Notes: generated from the letters alone by a model not told the origin. Positions 1 to 8,450 are shown, counted from the first letter of the stretch. The stretch is 44,691 nt of DNA from Curvibacter sp. GWA2_64_110 (GCA_001797315.1 MGPC01000017.1:1-44691), one strand, 5' to 3'. Numbers and translations: made by a program.

Positions 1-615
<615 letters not shown>

Positions 616-637
616 GAAATCCTCCGATTGCACCGCA

Positions 638-665
638 GCTTTGGGTGCCTGCCCTGAATTTCAAG
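638..665 (-). promoter_or_regulatory. Sigma-32-like promoter of clpB
   Basis: Read on the minus strand, CTTGAA (660-665) is followed after 14 bases by CCCAAAGC (638-645). This resembles the sigma-32 consensus CTTGAA-N12-14-CCCCATNT, with a perfect -35 and a partial -10. The -10 lies 22 bases upstream of the clpB start codon. Heat-shock control of clpB is expected from the family; the site itself is inferred. Confidence 0.55.
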
Positions 666-751
666 GGATGGGACCGAAAACGTTCTTGACGAACATCAAA
701 TTCAGATCGATCCACCACACGGTACACGTCAACACGGGCTCAGGGATACCG

Positions 752-1170
752 CTGGCGCCACGCCACGACTTGGGCACGCCGGGCACTTGGGGAGATCCGT
801 GCTCCGGCGCACGCTCGCGGGCCCAAGTGCAGGCACGCTCCCATCATCGCATCAATGCGGTGCCAGCAAGCAAAAAGATGGGCAACCGCGAATGGCGCCT
901 GCGCCCGGACGTCCCCAAGCACCCGGCTCATGCCAGCCATGTTGGAGCGCGATGAATTCGGACTTCCCTGGTATGCCAGCCATACGGTTCAAGCCGGGTG
1001 AGCGGGTGTACCCAGGCGCAGGCGCCATTCGCGGTCGCCCATCCCTTGGCGCGTCACATGCGGGGTTGATGCAAAGATGGTGAAGCGCCAAGGTCATCGC
1101 CCCGCGAGCGTGCGCCGGAGTCTGGGTATCCCGCTCACCCGGCGTGCCAGACAGGCCCGCGTGGCGCTAG
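752..1170. repeat. Long imperfect palindrome (about 420 bp) between clpB and moaE
   Basis: Four arm segments pair symmetrically about position 961: 752-763 with 1159-1170 (11 of 12), 773-783 with 1138-1148 (11 of 11), 802-821 with 1101-1120 (20 of 20) and 877-905 with 1015-1043 (28 of 29). A shorter pair (ACCCGGCT near 921, AGCCGGGT near 992) lies closer to the centre, next to a GAATTC at 954-959. Short open frames on both strands encode the same RMAPAPG peptide, as expected from an inverted repeat, so I treat them as non-coding. No transposase is present. It could be a non-autonomous mobile element or a family-specific intergenic repeat; I see no second copy in the window. Confidence 0.8.
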
Positions 1171-1184
1171 CCTGACTTCAGAAA

Positions 1185-1664
1185 CTAGAGCGACGAGTTG
1201 CCGGAAGAAATGCCCCACTTGGCCAGCGCCTTGTCGTCGCTGACGCGGGCATCGACCCAGCGTGCGCCCTCGGGCGTCTGTTCCTTCTTCCAGAACGGCG
1301 CCTGGGTCTTGAGGTAGTCCATCAGGAACTCGCAGGCCTGGAAGCTCTCGCCGCGGTGCGCCGAGGTGACCACCACCAGCACGATCTGGTCCAGCGGCTG
1401 CAGCGGGCCGACGCGGTGGATGACGCGTGCGGCGTAGATGTCGAAGCGCTTGAAGGCTTCGTCGATCATGGCCTCGATGGCCTTTTCCGTCATGCCGGGG
1501 TAGTGCTCCAGCTCCATGGCACTGACCGCGCTGCCATCGTTGCGGTCGCGCACGGTGCCGATGAACGTACAGACGGCGCCGACGCGCTTGTCCTGCGCAC
1601 GCAGGGCCGCGATCTCGGCGTTGACGTCGAAGTCTGCGGTCTGGATCGAGACGCGGCTGGCCAT
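1185..1664 (-). CDS. moaE: Molybdopterin synthase catalytic subunit MoaE
   Basis: MoaE is the large subunit of molybdopterin synthase. With the thiocarboxylated MoaD it converts cyclic pyranopterin monophosphate into molybdopterin in the cytoplasm. The 159-residue protein shows the family signatures: CTFIGTVRDRNDG near the N-terminus, LEHYPGMTEKAI, IHRVGPLQPLD and the VTSAHRGESFQACEFLMDYLK block, then PFWKKEQTPEGARWVDA with the active-site lysines. A longer in-frame reading exists upstream, but the ATG at 1662-1664 one base beyond the moaD stop gives the normal MoaE N-terminus (MASRVSIQTADFD) and coupled translation. It is the last gene of the moeA-moaD-moaE run. The palindrome at 752-1170 follows it. 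Confidence 0.95.
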   Translation of the reverse strand: MASRVSIQTADFDVNAEIAALRAQDKRVGAVCTFIGTVRDRNDGSAVSAMELEHYPGMTEKAIEAMIDEAFKRFDIYAARVIHRVGPLQPLDQIVLVVVTSAHRGESFQACEFLMDYLKTQAPFWKKEQTPEGARWVDARVSDDKALAKWGISSGNSSL

Positions 1665-1665
1665 G

Positions 1666-1917
1666 TCAGCCTCCGGTGACGGGGGGAAAGAAGGCGATTT
1701 CGGCACCCTCGCTCAAGGGCGTCGCCTCATCGCTCATCACTTGGTTGAGCGCCACGCGAACGGCACGGCCACGCGCCAGGCTCTCGGCATGGGCGCCGCC
1801 GCGGGCGATCAGCTCGTCGCGCAGCGCGCCCAGCGTGGTCGCCGTGGTGTCGAGCGGCTCGCTGCCGGCGCCGATGCGCTCGCGGATCGAGGCGAAGTAC
1901 TTGACGTTGACCTTCAT
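1666..1917 (-). CDS. moaD: Molybdopterin synthase sulfur carrier subunit MoaD
   Basis: This is the small ubiquitin-like sulfur carrier of molybdopterin synthase, 83 residues. It begins MKVNVKYFASIRERIG and ends in FFPPVTGG. The C-terminal Gly-Gly is the site of adenylation and thiocarboxylate formation, so the protein should be functional. The gene starts inside the end of moeA (4-base overlap, 1914-1917) and ends one base before the moaE start, so all three are probably translated from one message. It matches the family's usual length. Confidence 0.95.
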   Translation of the reverse strand: MKVNVKYFASIRERIGAGSEPLDTTATTLGALRDELIARGGAHAESLARGRAVRVALNQVMSDEATPLSEGAEIAFFPPVTGG

Positions 1918-3179
1918 CCCATCAACTCCGCAAAGGAAATGAACTGCACGGTATCGCCCTTGGCAATCGTCTTGCCGGCCGGGTTGTCCACCACGCCGTC
2001 GCCCCAGACGGCCGAGGTCAGCACACCGGAACTCTGGTTGGGGAACAGCTCCAGCCCGCCGGCGGCATTGCGGCGCACGCGCAGGAACTCGCGGCGCTTG
2101 TCGGCGCGCGGCCAGTCGAAATGCGCCGGCAGCGCCATGCGGGCCGGCGCCACGTCCACCACGCCCTGCAGCTTGAGCAGGAAGGGACGCACCAGCACCA
2201 GGAAGGTGATGAAGCTCGACACCGGGTTGCCCGGCAGGCCGGCGAAGTGGCAGGCGTCCTGCGCGCTGCGCGCCCCAGCACCTTGATCGCGGTAGATCTT
2301 GCCGTAGGCGAAGGGCTTGCCCGGCTTGATGGCAATCTGCCAGAGGTCGAGCTCGCCCAGCTGCTGCACGGCCGGCTTGATGTGGTCTTCCTCGCCCACC
2401 GAGACGCCGCCGCTGGTGAGGATCAAATCATGCTGCTGCGCGGCGTCGCGCAGGGCGTCGAGCGTGGCATCGCGCTGGTCGGGCACGATGCCGTAGTCGG
2501 TGACCTCGCAGCCCAGGCGCTGCAGCAGCGCGCGCAGGAAGAAGCGGTTGGAGTTGTAGATGGCGCCGGGCGGCATGTGCTCGGGCGCGATGTCGCCCGG
2601 CATCACCAGCTCGTCGCCGGTGGAGAACAGCGCCACGCGCGGGCGGCGCACCACCGGCAGCGTACTCATGCCAATACTGGCCGCCAAGCCCAATGAAGAC
2701 GGCGCCAGGCGCTCCCCTTTTGATAGCACCACAGCACCGCGCGTGACATCCTCGCCGGCGCGGCGGATCCACTGGCCGGGCTTCGGCACGGCATTGACGC
2801 GCACACTGCCCTCGCCGACGGCCTCGCACTCTTCCTGCATGACGATGGCGTCGGCCCCCGCCGGCACCGGCGCGCCGGTGAAAATGCGCGCCACGCTGCC
2901 GGGCTGCAGCGGCGCACCGCTGGCACCGGCCGGGATGCGCTGCGACACCGGCAACACCACGCCGGCCTCGCGCAGGTCGGCGCAGCGCACAGCGTAGCCG
3001 TCCATCGAGCTGTTGTCCTGCGGCGGCACGTGCAGCGCGGAGACGATGTCGCGCGCCAGCACGCGGCCGTCGCCGTCGAAGGTGGTGATGTCTTCAATGC
3101 CGGCCAGCGGCTGGGCCTGGGCCAGCAGCTCGGCCTGGGCCTCGTCCAGCGCTTTCAGGGGGGGGCGTGGGGCGTTCAT
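1914..3179 (-). CDS. moeA: Molybdopterin molybdenumtransferase MoeA
   Basis: MoeA inserts molybdate into adenylated molybdopterin to form the molybdenum cofactor. The 421-residue protein has the expected MoeA parts: QDNSSMDGYAVR (about 54-65), FTGAPVPAGADAIVMQEE (about 100-117), the ATP/molybdopterin-binding MogA-like fold with FSTGDELV (185-192) and TSGGVSVGEEDHIKP (about 255-269), then IKPGKPFAYGK and FAGLPGNPVSSF, followed by the C-terminal beta-barrel domain. It overlaps moaD by 4 bases, and its start overlaps the end of mobB by 4 bases (3176-3179). The coding stretch around 2690-2730 looks a little like local intergenic repeats but reads as a normal MoeA segment. Confidence 0.95.
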   Translation of the reverse strand: MNAPRPPLKALDEAQAELLAQAQPLAGIEDITTFDGDGRVLARDIVSALHVPPQDNSSMDGYAVRCADLREAGVVLPVSQRIPAGASGAPLQPGSVARIFTGAPVPAGADAIVMQEECEAVGEGSVRVNAVPKPGQWIRRAGEDVTRGAVVLSKGERLAPSSLGLAASIGMSTLPVVRRPRVALFSTGDELVMPGDIAPEHMPPGAIYNSNRFFLRALLQRLGCEVTDYGIVPDQRDATLDALRDAAQQHDLILTSGGVSVGEEDHIKPAVQQLGELDLWQIAIKPGKPFAYGKIYRDQGAGARSAQDACHFAGLPGNPVSSFITFLVLVRPFLLKLQGVVDVAPARMALPAHFDWPRADKRREFLRVRRNAAGGLELFPNQSSGVLTSAVWGDGVVDNPAGKTIAKGDTVQFISFAELMG

Positions 3180-3712
3180 ACGGCGTACAACTCGGGACTG
3201 TAGTCAAAACGCTCGGCGTGCTGGAGCAGCCAGTCGGCCACGGCCGCGGCATCGTTGAGGTCGAGCACATCGAGCCCGGTGGGTTGCGGCAGCTGGTCGG
3301 GCGAATCGGTGGTTATGGCGGCGATGAAATCGTCGTTCGGGTAGCGCACCGGCTTGGCCGTGGACGCCCGCCAGACCTCGATCTTGAGCAGATCGCTGTC
3401 CTTGTAGCCCTCGACCAGCACCCAGTCGACGCCGTCATACAGCTCGGCGATCAGCTGATGCACCGAGAGCTCCGTCGGCAACTCGAACTCGCGCATCAGC
3501 GCCAAGCGACGGTTGGAGGCGATCACCACCTCGAAAGCACCGGCCTCGCGGTGGCGCCAGCTGTCCTTGCCCGGGTGGTCGATATCGAACTTGTGGTGCG
3601 CATGCTTGACCACCGAGACGCGCTGCCCGCGCAGCTTGAGTTCGGGAATCAGGCGCTCGACCAGCGTGGTCTTGCCCGAGCCGGAGTAGCCGGCAAAGCC
3701 GATCACTTTCAT
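3176..3712 (-). CDS. mobB: Molybdopterin-guanine dinucleotide biosynthesis adapter MobB
   Basis: MobB is a small P-loop GTP-binding protein that assists MobA in forming the guanine dinucleotide form of the molybdenum cofactor. The 178-residue protein begins MKVIGFAGYSGSGKTTLVER, with the P-loop at about residues 8-16. It continues with VSVVKHAHHKFDIDHPGKDS and ends with WVLVEGYKDSDLLKIEVWR. An upstream in-frame extension of 42 residues is rejected because it is translated from the repeat at 3734-3863. The ATG at 3710-3712 gives the typical start. It overlaps moeA by 4 bases and lies downstream of thrC. Confidence 0.94.
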   Translation of the reverse strand: MKVIGFAGYSGSGKTTLVERLIPELKLRGQRVSVVKHAHHKFDIDHPGKDSWRHREAGAFEVVIASNRRLALMREFELPTELSVHQLIAELYDGVDWVLVEGYKDSDLLKIEVWRASTAKPVRYPNDDFIAAITTDSPDQLPQPTGLDVLDLNDAAAVADWLLQHAERFDYSPELYAV

Positions 3713-3733
3713 TTCAGCTGCCCTGTCTTTCAA

Positions 3734-3863
3734 AACACCCCCCACAGCACGCCAACCGCCGACCGCCAGAAACGCCGTGGAACCGGCTCTGCCGGGCCAC
3801 TGGCGTTGCCCCCTGCAAGGGGGGTGGCGAAGCGACACGCAGTGCGCGCAGCCTGGGGGTGTT
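3734..3863. repeat. 130 bp intergenic repeat with 9 bp inverted ends
   Basis: The segment between mobB and thrC is bounded by AACACCCCC (from 3734) and GGGGGTGTT (3855-3863), perfect 9-base inverted ends. Inside is a C-run/G-run hairpin around CCCCCTGCAAGGGGG (about 3809-3824) and the string GGTGGCGAAGCGACACGC. I recall very similar CCCCCAGGCTGCGCGC / GTGTCGCTTCGCCACC intergenic elements scattered in Comamonadaceae genomes, but could not search for them here. The right end reaches the thrC stop codon, so it may also serve as transcript structure between thrC and mobB. Confidence 0.65.
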
Positions 3864-5278
3864 CATACACAATGAGCGACGATGTAGGCCTTGACAGCCT
3901 GCACGTCCGCCTCGAGCACCGTCACGCGCTTGGGCAGGTTTTCAATGCCCTCGAACTTGGCCGGCCGGTCCGGCTCGCGCCCCAGCGCCTCGACGATGGT
4001 GGCGGCGAACTTGATCGGCAACGCCGTCTCCAGCACGATCATCGGCACGCCGGCGCTGAGGTGCTCACGCGCCACTTTCAGGCCGTCGGCGGTGTGGGTA
4101 TCGATCATGCCGCCGAAACGCTCGAACGTGTCCTTGATGGTAGCCAGGCGGTCGGCATGGGTGCTCTTGCCGCTGGAGAAACCATAACGCTGACGCGCCT
4201 GGGCAAAGGCCGGGTCCTGGCTCAGGTCGAACTGGCCGGTTTTGCCCAACTGCTCGCCGAACAGCGCACGGGTCTTGGCGCCATCGCGGCCCAGCAGGTC
4301 GAACACGAAGCGTTCGAAGTTCGATGCCTTGGAGATGTCCATCGACGGGCTGGAGGTCTCGTGCGTGTCGGCACTGCCGCGCACGCGGTAGACGCCGGTG
4401 CGGAAGAACTCGTCGAGCACGTCGTTCTCGTTGGTGGCCACCACCAGCTGGTCGATCGGCAGGCCCATCATGCGTGCCACATGGCCGGCGCAGACGTTGC
4501 CGAAGTTGCCGGAGGGCACGGTGAAGCTCACCTTCTCGCTGTTGTTCTTGGTGGCCTGGAAGTAGCCGGCGAAGTAGTACACCACCTGCGCCACCAGGCG
4601 TGCCCAGTTGATGGAGTTGACGGTACCGATCTTGTACTGGCGCTTGAAGTCGAGGTCGTTGGAGACGGCCTTGACGATGTCCTGGCAGTCGTCGAACACG
4701 CCCTTGACCGCCAGGTTGTGGATGTTGGCGTCCTGCAGGCTGAACATCTGGGCCTGCTGGAACGGGCTCATGCGCCCAAACGGGCTGGTCATGAAAACGC
4801 GCACGCCCTGCTTGCCGCGCATGGCGTATTCGGCCGCGCTGCCGGTATCGCCGGAAGTCGCCCCCAGGATGTTGAGCTGCTCGCCGCGGCGGGCCAGTTC
4901 GTACTCGAACAGGTTGCCCAGCAGTTGCATCGCCATGTCCTTGAAGGCCAGCGTCGGGCCGTTGGACAGGGCTTCCAGGTAGAGGCCGTTTTCCAGCGGG
5001 CGCAGCGGCACGATTTCTTTCGTGCCGAACACTGCCTCGGTGTAGGTCTTGCGGCAGATGGCGCGCAGGTCGTCGGCCGGGATGTCGTCGATGTAGAGCG
5101 ACAGGACTTCGAACGCCAGCTCGGCATACGGCAGGCTGCGCCACTTGGTCAGCGTGGCATCGTCCACCTGCGGATAGGACTCGGGCAGGTACAGGCCGCC
5201 GTCGGGCGCCAGGCCTTCGAGCAGGATTTCACAGAAACGCTTGCGGTCAGCATGGCCGCGGGTGCTGAGGTACTTCAT
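3863..5278 (-). CDS. thrC: Threonine synthase ThrC
   Basis: This PLP enzyme converts O-phosphohomoserine to threonine, the last step of the pathway. The 471-residue length fits the longer proteobacterial ThrC class. The N-terminus MKYLSTRGHADRKRFCEILL is typical. The PLP lysine is K113 in GPTLAFKDMAMQ, the glycine-rich phosphate loop is GATSGDTGSAA (139-149), and TVNSINWARLVAQVVYY and FTVPSGNFGNVCAG are family blocks. Its start overlaps the end of hom by 4 bases (5275-5278), so the two are translationally coupled. Downstream is the 130 bp repeat and then mobB. Confidence 0.97.
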   Translation of the reverse strand: MKYLSTRGHADRKRFCEILLEGLAPDGGLYLPESYPQVDDATLTKWRSLPYAELAFEVLSLYIDDIPADDLRAICRKTYTEAVFGTKEIVPLRPLENGLYLEALSNGPTLAFKDMAMQLLGNLFEYELARRGEQLNILGATSGDTGSAAEYAMRGKQGVRVFMTSPFGRMSPFQQAQMFSLQDANIHNLAVKGVFDDCQDIVKAVSNDLDFKRQYKIGTVNSINWARLVAQVVYYFAGYFQATKNNSEKVSFTVPSGNFGNVCAGHVARMMGLPIDQLVVATNENDVLDEFFRTGVYRVRGSADTHETSSPSMDISKASNFERFVFDLLGRDGAKTRALFGEQLGKTGQFDLSQDPAFAQARQRYGFSSGKSTHADRLATIKDTFERFGGMIDTHTADGLKVAREHLSAGVPMIVLETALPIKFAATIVEALGREPDRPAKFEGIENLPKRVTVLEADVQAVKAYIVAHCV

Positions 5279-6612
5279 CCGGCCAGCTCTTCCTTGCGAA
5301 TGCGCACGATCGGCGCCAGCACCGTCGGCAGCGCCTGCAGCTTGGCGAGCGCGTCGTTCATGGTGCCTTCGCGCGCATCGTGCGTCAGGATGATGAGGTC
5401 GGTCGAGGTCGCGCCCTCGCCGCCCACCTCGTCGGCCTCGCGCTGCAGCACGGCGTCGATGCTGATGCCGGCCTCGGCCAGGATGCCGGTGACCTTGGCC
5501 AGCACGCCGGCCTCGTCGGCCACGCGCAGGCGCAGGTAATAGCTCGTCACCACCTCGCTCATGGGCAGCACGGGCAGGTTGCTCATGGCCTGGTCAAGCG
5601 TATTGGGCTGGAAGGCCAGGTGCGGCACGCGGTTCTGCGGGTCGGCGGTGTGCAGGCGGGTGATGTCGACCAGGTCGGCAATCACGGCGCTGGCGGTCGG
5701 CTCGGCACCGGCGCCCTTGCCGTAGTACAGCGTGGTGCCGACGGCGTCGCCATTGACCACCACCGCGTTCATGGCGCCCTCGACATTGGCCAGCAGGCGC
5801 TTGGCCGGCACCAGGCTCGGGTGCACGCGCAGCTCGATGCCCTTGGTCGTGCGCTTGGTGACGCCCAGCAGCTTGATGCGGTAGCCCAGTTGCTCGGCGT
5901 AGCGGATGTCCTGCGCGCCCAGCTTGGTGATGCCTTCCACGTAGGCCTTGTCGAACTGCACCGGGATGCCGAAGGCAATGGCCGACATGATGGTGACCTT
6001 GTGCGCGGCGTCCACGCCTTCGATGTCGAAGGTCGGGTCGGCCTCGGCGTAGCCCAGGCGCTGCGCTTCTTTCAGCACCACGTCGAAGTCCAGGCCCTTG
6101 TCGCGCATCTCGGACAGGATGAAGTTGGTGGTGCCGTTGATGATGCCGGCGATCCACTGGATGCGGTTGGCGGTCAGGCCCTCGCGCAGCGCCTTGATGA
6201 TCGGAATGCCACCGGCGACGGCAGCCTCGAACGCCACCATCACGCCCTTGGCGGAGGCGGCGGCGAAGATCTCGGTGCCGTGCACGGCCAGCAGCGCCTT
6301 GTTGGCGGTGACCACGTGCTTGCCGGCGGCGATGGCTTCCATCACCAGCTGCTTGGCGATGCCATAGCCGCCGATGAGCTCGACCACGATGTCGATGTCG
6401 GGATTGGCAATGATGGCGCGTGCGTCGTTCACCACCTGCACACCCGGGCCGACGATGCTCTGGGCACGTGCTGTATCCAGATCGGCCACCATGGTGATCT
6501 CGATGCCGCGGCCGGCGCGGCGCTTGATTTCTTCCTGGTTGCGCTTGAGCACGTTGAAGGTGCCCGAACCCACGGTGCCGATGCCCAGAAGGCCTACTTG
6601 AATTGCTTTCAT
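5275..6612 (-). CDS. hom: Homoserine dehydrogenase
   Basis: The enzyme reduces aspartate semialdehyde to homoserine with NAD(P)H. The 445-residue protein is the monofunctional type: nucleotide-binding GLLGIGTVGSGTFN (7-20), VVTANKALLA with catalytic-region K105, NGTTNFILSEM (about 159-169), and the signature GYAEADPTFDIEGVDAAHK (187-205). A C-terminal ACT domain (about 356-430, starting YYLRLRVADEAGVLAKVTGI) is the usual site of threonine feedback inhibition. The gene is 39 bases downstream of alaA and overlaps thrC by 4 bases. No aspartokinase fusion is seen. Confidence 0.97.
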   Translation of the reverse strand: MKAIQVGLLGIGTVGSGTFNVLKRNQEEIKRRAGRGIEITMVADLDTARAQSIVGPGVQVVNDARAIIANPDIDIVVELIGGYGIAKQLVMEAIAAGKHVVTANKALLAVHGTEIFAAASAKGVMVAFEAAVAGGIPIIKALREGLTANRIQWIAGIINGTTNFILSEMRDKGLDFDVVLKEAQRLGYAEADPTFDIEGVDAAHKVTIMSAIAFGIPVQFDKAYVEGITKLGAQDIRYAEQLGYRIKLLGVTKRTTKGIELRVHPSLVPAKRLLANVEGAMNAVVVNGDAVGTTLYYGKGAGAEPTASAVIADLVDITRLHTADPQNRVPHLAFQPNTLDQAMSNLPVLPMSEVVTSYYLRLRVADEAGVLAKVTGILAEAGISIDAVLQREADEVGGEGATSTDLIILTHDAREGTMNDALAKLQALPTVLAPIVRIRKEELAG

Positions 6613-6651
6613 CTTTGACTCAGTCCATGGCGCCGCAGCGCCGTCTTCAAA

Positions 6652-7881
6652 TTAGGTGCGCGCGTGGCGCTTGCGGTAGCTCTCGAGAAACTTGGCGATG
6701 CGGCCGACGGCGTCGCGCAGGTCGTCCTCATGCGGCAGGAACACCAGGCGGAAATGGTCCGGGCTCGGCCAGTTGAAGCCCGTGCCCTGCACCAGCAGCA
6801 CGCGGGTTTCCTCCAGCAGTTCCTGAATGAAGGCCTGGTCGTCCTCGATCGGATACATCTTGGGATCGAGCTTGGGGAACATGTACAGGCCGGCCTGCGG
6901 CTTGACGCAGGTGACGCCCGGAATGGCCGTGATGAGCTCGTAGGCGATGTCGCGCTGGCGGCGCAGACGGCCGCCTTCGCACACCAGGTCGTTGATGGTC
7001 TGGTAGCCGCCCAGGGCGGTCTGGATCGCCCACTGCCCCGGCACGTTGGCGCACAGGCGCATCGAGGACAGCATGTTCAGGCCCTCGATGTAGTCCTTGG
7101 CCGATTTCTTGTCGCCCGAGACCACCAGCCAGCCGGCACGGTAGCCGCAGGAACGGTAGCTCTTGGACAGCGAGTTGAAGGTCAGCGTCAGCACGTCCTC
7201 GGACAGGCTGCCCATGGCGGTGTGCCGGGCGTCGTCGTACAGCACCTTGTCGTAGACCTCGTCGGCCATGATGACCAGGTTGTGCTCGCGCGCGATCTGC
7301 ACGATGCCCTTGAGCAATTCGTCGGAATACAGGGCGCCGGTCGGGTTGTTCGGATTGATGACCACGATGCCCTTGGTGCGCGGCGTGATCTTGGAGCGGA
7401 TGTCGTCCAGGTTGGGCATCCAGCCGTTGTCTTCGTCGCACAGGTAGTGCACCGGCTTGCCGCCCGACAGGCTGACCGCCGCCGTCCACAGCGGGTAGTC
7501 GGGCGCGGGGACCAGCATCTCGTCGCCGTCATTGAGCAGGCCGTTGGTGGCCATCACGATCAGTTCGCTGGCGCCGTTGCCGAGGTAGATGTCGTCCAGC
7601 GTCACGCCCTTGATGCCCTGCTCCTGGGTGTACTGCATCACCGCCTTGCGCGCGACGAAGATGCCCTTGCTGTCGGAGTACGCCGCCGCATTGGGCAGGT
7701 TGCGGATCATGTCCTGCCGGATTTCCTCGGGCGAATCGAAGCCGAACACGGCCAGGTTGCCGATGTTGAGCTTGATGATGGTGTGGCCCTCCTCCTCCAT
7801 CTGCTTGGCCCGCTCCATGATGGGGCCGCGGATGTCGTAGCAGACGTTGGCCAGCTTGTCCGATTTGCGTATGGTCTTCAA
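6652..7881 (-). CDS. alaA: Alanine-synthesising PLP aminotransferase AlaA, TTG start
   Basis: This fold-type-I aminotransferase makes alanine from pyruvate and glutamate. The 409-residue protein resembles E. coli AlaA closely in the stretches I remember: KLANVCYDIRGP, KLNIGN, PAPDYPLWTAAVSLSGG, INPNNPTGALYS, MRLCANVPGQWAIQTALGGY. The PLP lysine is K240 in FNSLSKSYRSCGYRAGW. The start is unusual: TTG (minus strand, 7879-7881) preceded by GGAGG four bases away. No in-frame ATG would keep the conserved N-terminus. It heads the alaA-hom-thrC run and is divergent from the Mth938-like gene. Confidence 0.93.
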   Translation of the reverse strand: MKTIRKSDKLANVCYDIRGPIMERAKQMEEEGHTIIKLNIGNLAVFGFDSPEEIRQDMIRNLPNAAAYSDSKGIFVARKAVMQYTQEQGIKGVTLDDIYLGNGASELIVMATNGLLNDGDEMLVPAPDYPLWTAAVSLSGGKPVHYLCDEDNGWMPNLDDIRSKITPRTKGIVVINPNNPTGALYSDELLKGIVQIAREHNLVIMADEVYDKVLYDDARHTAMGSLSEDVLTLTFNSLSKSYRSCGYRAGWLVVSGDKKSAKDYIEGLNMLSSMRLCANVPGQWAIQTALGGYQTINDLVCEGGRLRRQRDIAYELITAIPGVTCVKPQAGLYMFPKLDPKMYPIEDDQAFIQELLEETRVLLVQGTGFNWPSPDHFRLVFLPHEDDLRDAVGRIAKFLESYRKRHART

Positions 7882-7915
7882 AGTCCCTCCGGGGTGCTTA
7901 ACGAGAGGCGAAACC

Positions 7916-7921
7916 TATAAT
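7916..7921 (+). promoter_or_regulatory. -10 element for the Mth938-like gene
   Basis: A perfect TATAAT lies 24 bases upstream of the ATG at 7946, in the short divergent region with alaA. I do not see a good -35 at the right distance, so only the -10 is called. Confidence 0.5.
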
Positions 7922-7945
7922 TTGACCACAGTTCTCTTCCAGACC

Positions 7946-8320
7946 ATGAAACTACAGCCCGACAAATTCGACGTTCAGACCATCAGCGGCTACGGCCCGG
8001 GCTGGATCGGGCTGGATGGCGAGCAGATCACCACCAGCCTGGTGGTCAGCTCGCGCGGCCAGCGCTTCGACTGGGGCTGCGCCCGCTACGGCGACCTGAG
8101 CGCCGCGCATTTCGCCCGCCTCGCCGAACTGGGCCCCGAACTGGTGCTGTTCGGCAGCGGCGAGCGCCTGCGCTTCCCCCAGTCGGACTGGCTGCAGGCC
8201 CTGATGGAGCGGCGCATCGGCATCGAAACCATGGACACGGCAGCCGCCTGCCGCACCTACAACATCCTGGCCGGCGAAGGCCGCCACGTGGTCGCCGCCC
8301 TGTTACTGGAAACTCCCTAG
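7946..8320 (+). CDS. Mth938-like domain protein (DUF498 family)
   Basis: This is a 124-residue protein of the Mth938-like family, a small alpha/beta fold also seen in the mitochondrial assembly factor NDUFAF3. The bacterial biochemical role is not established. Visible family features are YGPGWIGLDGEQITTSLVVSS near the N-terminus, ELVLFGSGERLRFP in the middle and GIETMDTAAACRTYNILAGEGRHVVAALLL at the end. I chose the ATG at 7946, since the longer reading would run back through the promoter and into alaA. It stands just upstream of bcp but is separated from it by a bcp promoter and leader. Confidence 0.88.
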   Translation: MKLQPDKFDVQTISGYGPGWIGLDGEQITTSLVVSSRGQRFDWGCARYGDLSAAHFARLAELGPELVLFGSGERLRFPQSDWLQALMERRIGIETMDTAAACRTYNILAGEGRHVVAALLLETP

Positions 8321-8330
8321 CCCCGCTAGC

Positions 8331-8359
8331 CTGCCAGGTTATCGATTTCGAGGTAAAAT
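8331..8359 (+). promoter_or_regulatory. Candidate sigma-70 promoter of bcp
   Basis: CTGCCA (8331-8336, 4 of 6 to TTGACA), a 17-base spacer and TAAAAT (8354-8359, 5 of 6 to TATAAT). Transcription would begin near 8366, giving a leader of about 85 bases whose first structured element starts at 8371. Confidence 0.5.
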
Positions 8360-8370
8360 TGATAAATTGA

Positions 8371-8427
8371 GTCGGGGACGCAACCGAGCTGTCACCGCGT
8401 AAACCCCGACCACTCATACGACAGCTC
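8371..8427 (+). promoter_or_regulatory. Structured bcp leader with two interleaved stems (possible pseudoknot)
   Basis: Stem A pairs GTCGGGG (8371-8377) with CCCCGAC (8404-8410). Stem B pairs GAGCTGTC (8386-8393) with GACAGCTC (8420-8427). Both are perfect, and the order A-B-A'-B' is that of an H-type pseudoknot, or of two mutually exclusive hairpins. The structure would sit at the very 5' end of the bcp message, ending 23 bases before the start codon, while the AAGG ribosome site (8444-8447) stays free. I do not recognise it as a known riboswitch class. Evidence is pairing only; conservation was not tested. Confidence 0.5.
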
Positions 8428-8450
8428 CTGTCACACAAGATTTAAGGCAT

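Noticed and set aside
787-1097. Short open frames on both strands in the clpB-moaE gap
   Set aside because: They overlap the palindrome and encode mirror-like peptides (RMAPAPG on both strands), as an inverted repeat would produce; no ribosome site or family match.
2686-2741. Repeat-like sequence inside moeA (GCTATCAAAAG on the minus strand)
   Set aside because: Only one palindrome arm is present and the residues (GERLAPSSLGLAASIG) read as ordinary MoeA sequence, so a repeat origin is not needed.
3167-6618. Very long open frames antisense to mobB, thrC and hom
   Set aside because: Shadow frames caused by high GC in third positions; low-complexity His/Gly/Val/Ala/Asp-rich translations and no start signals.
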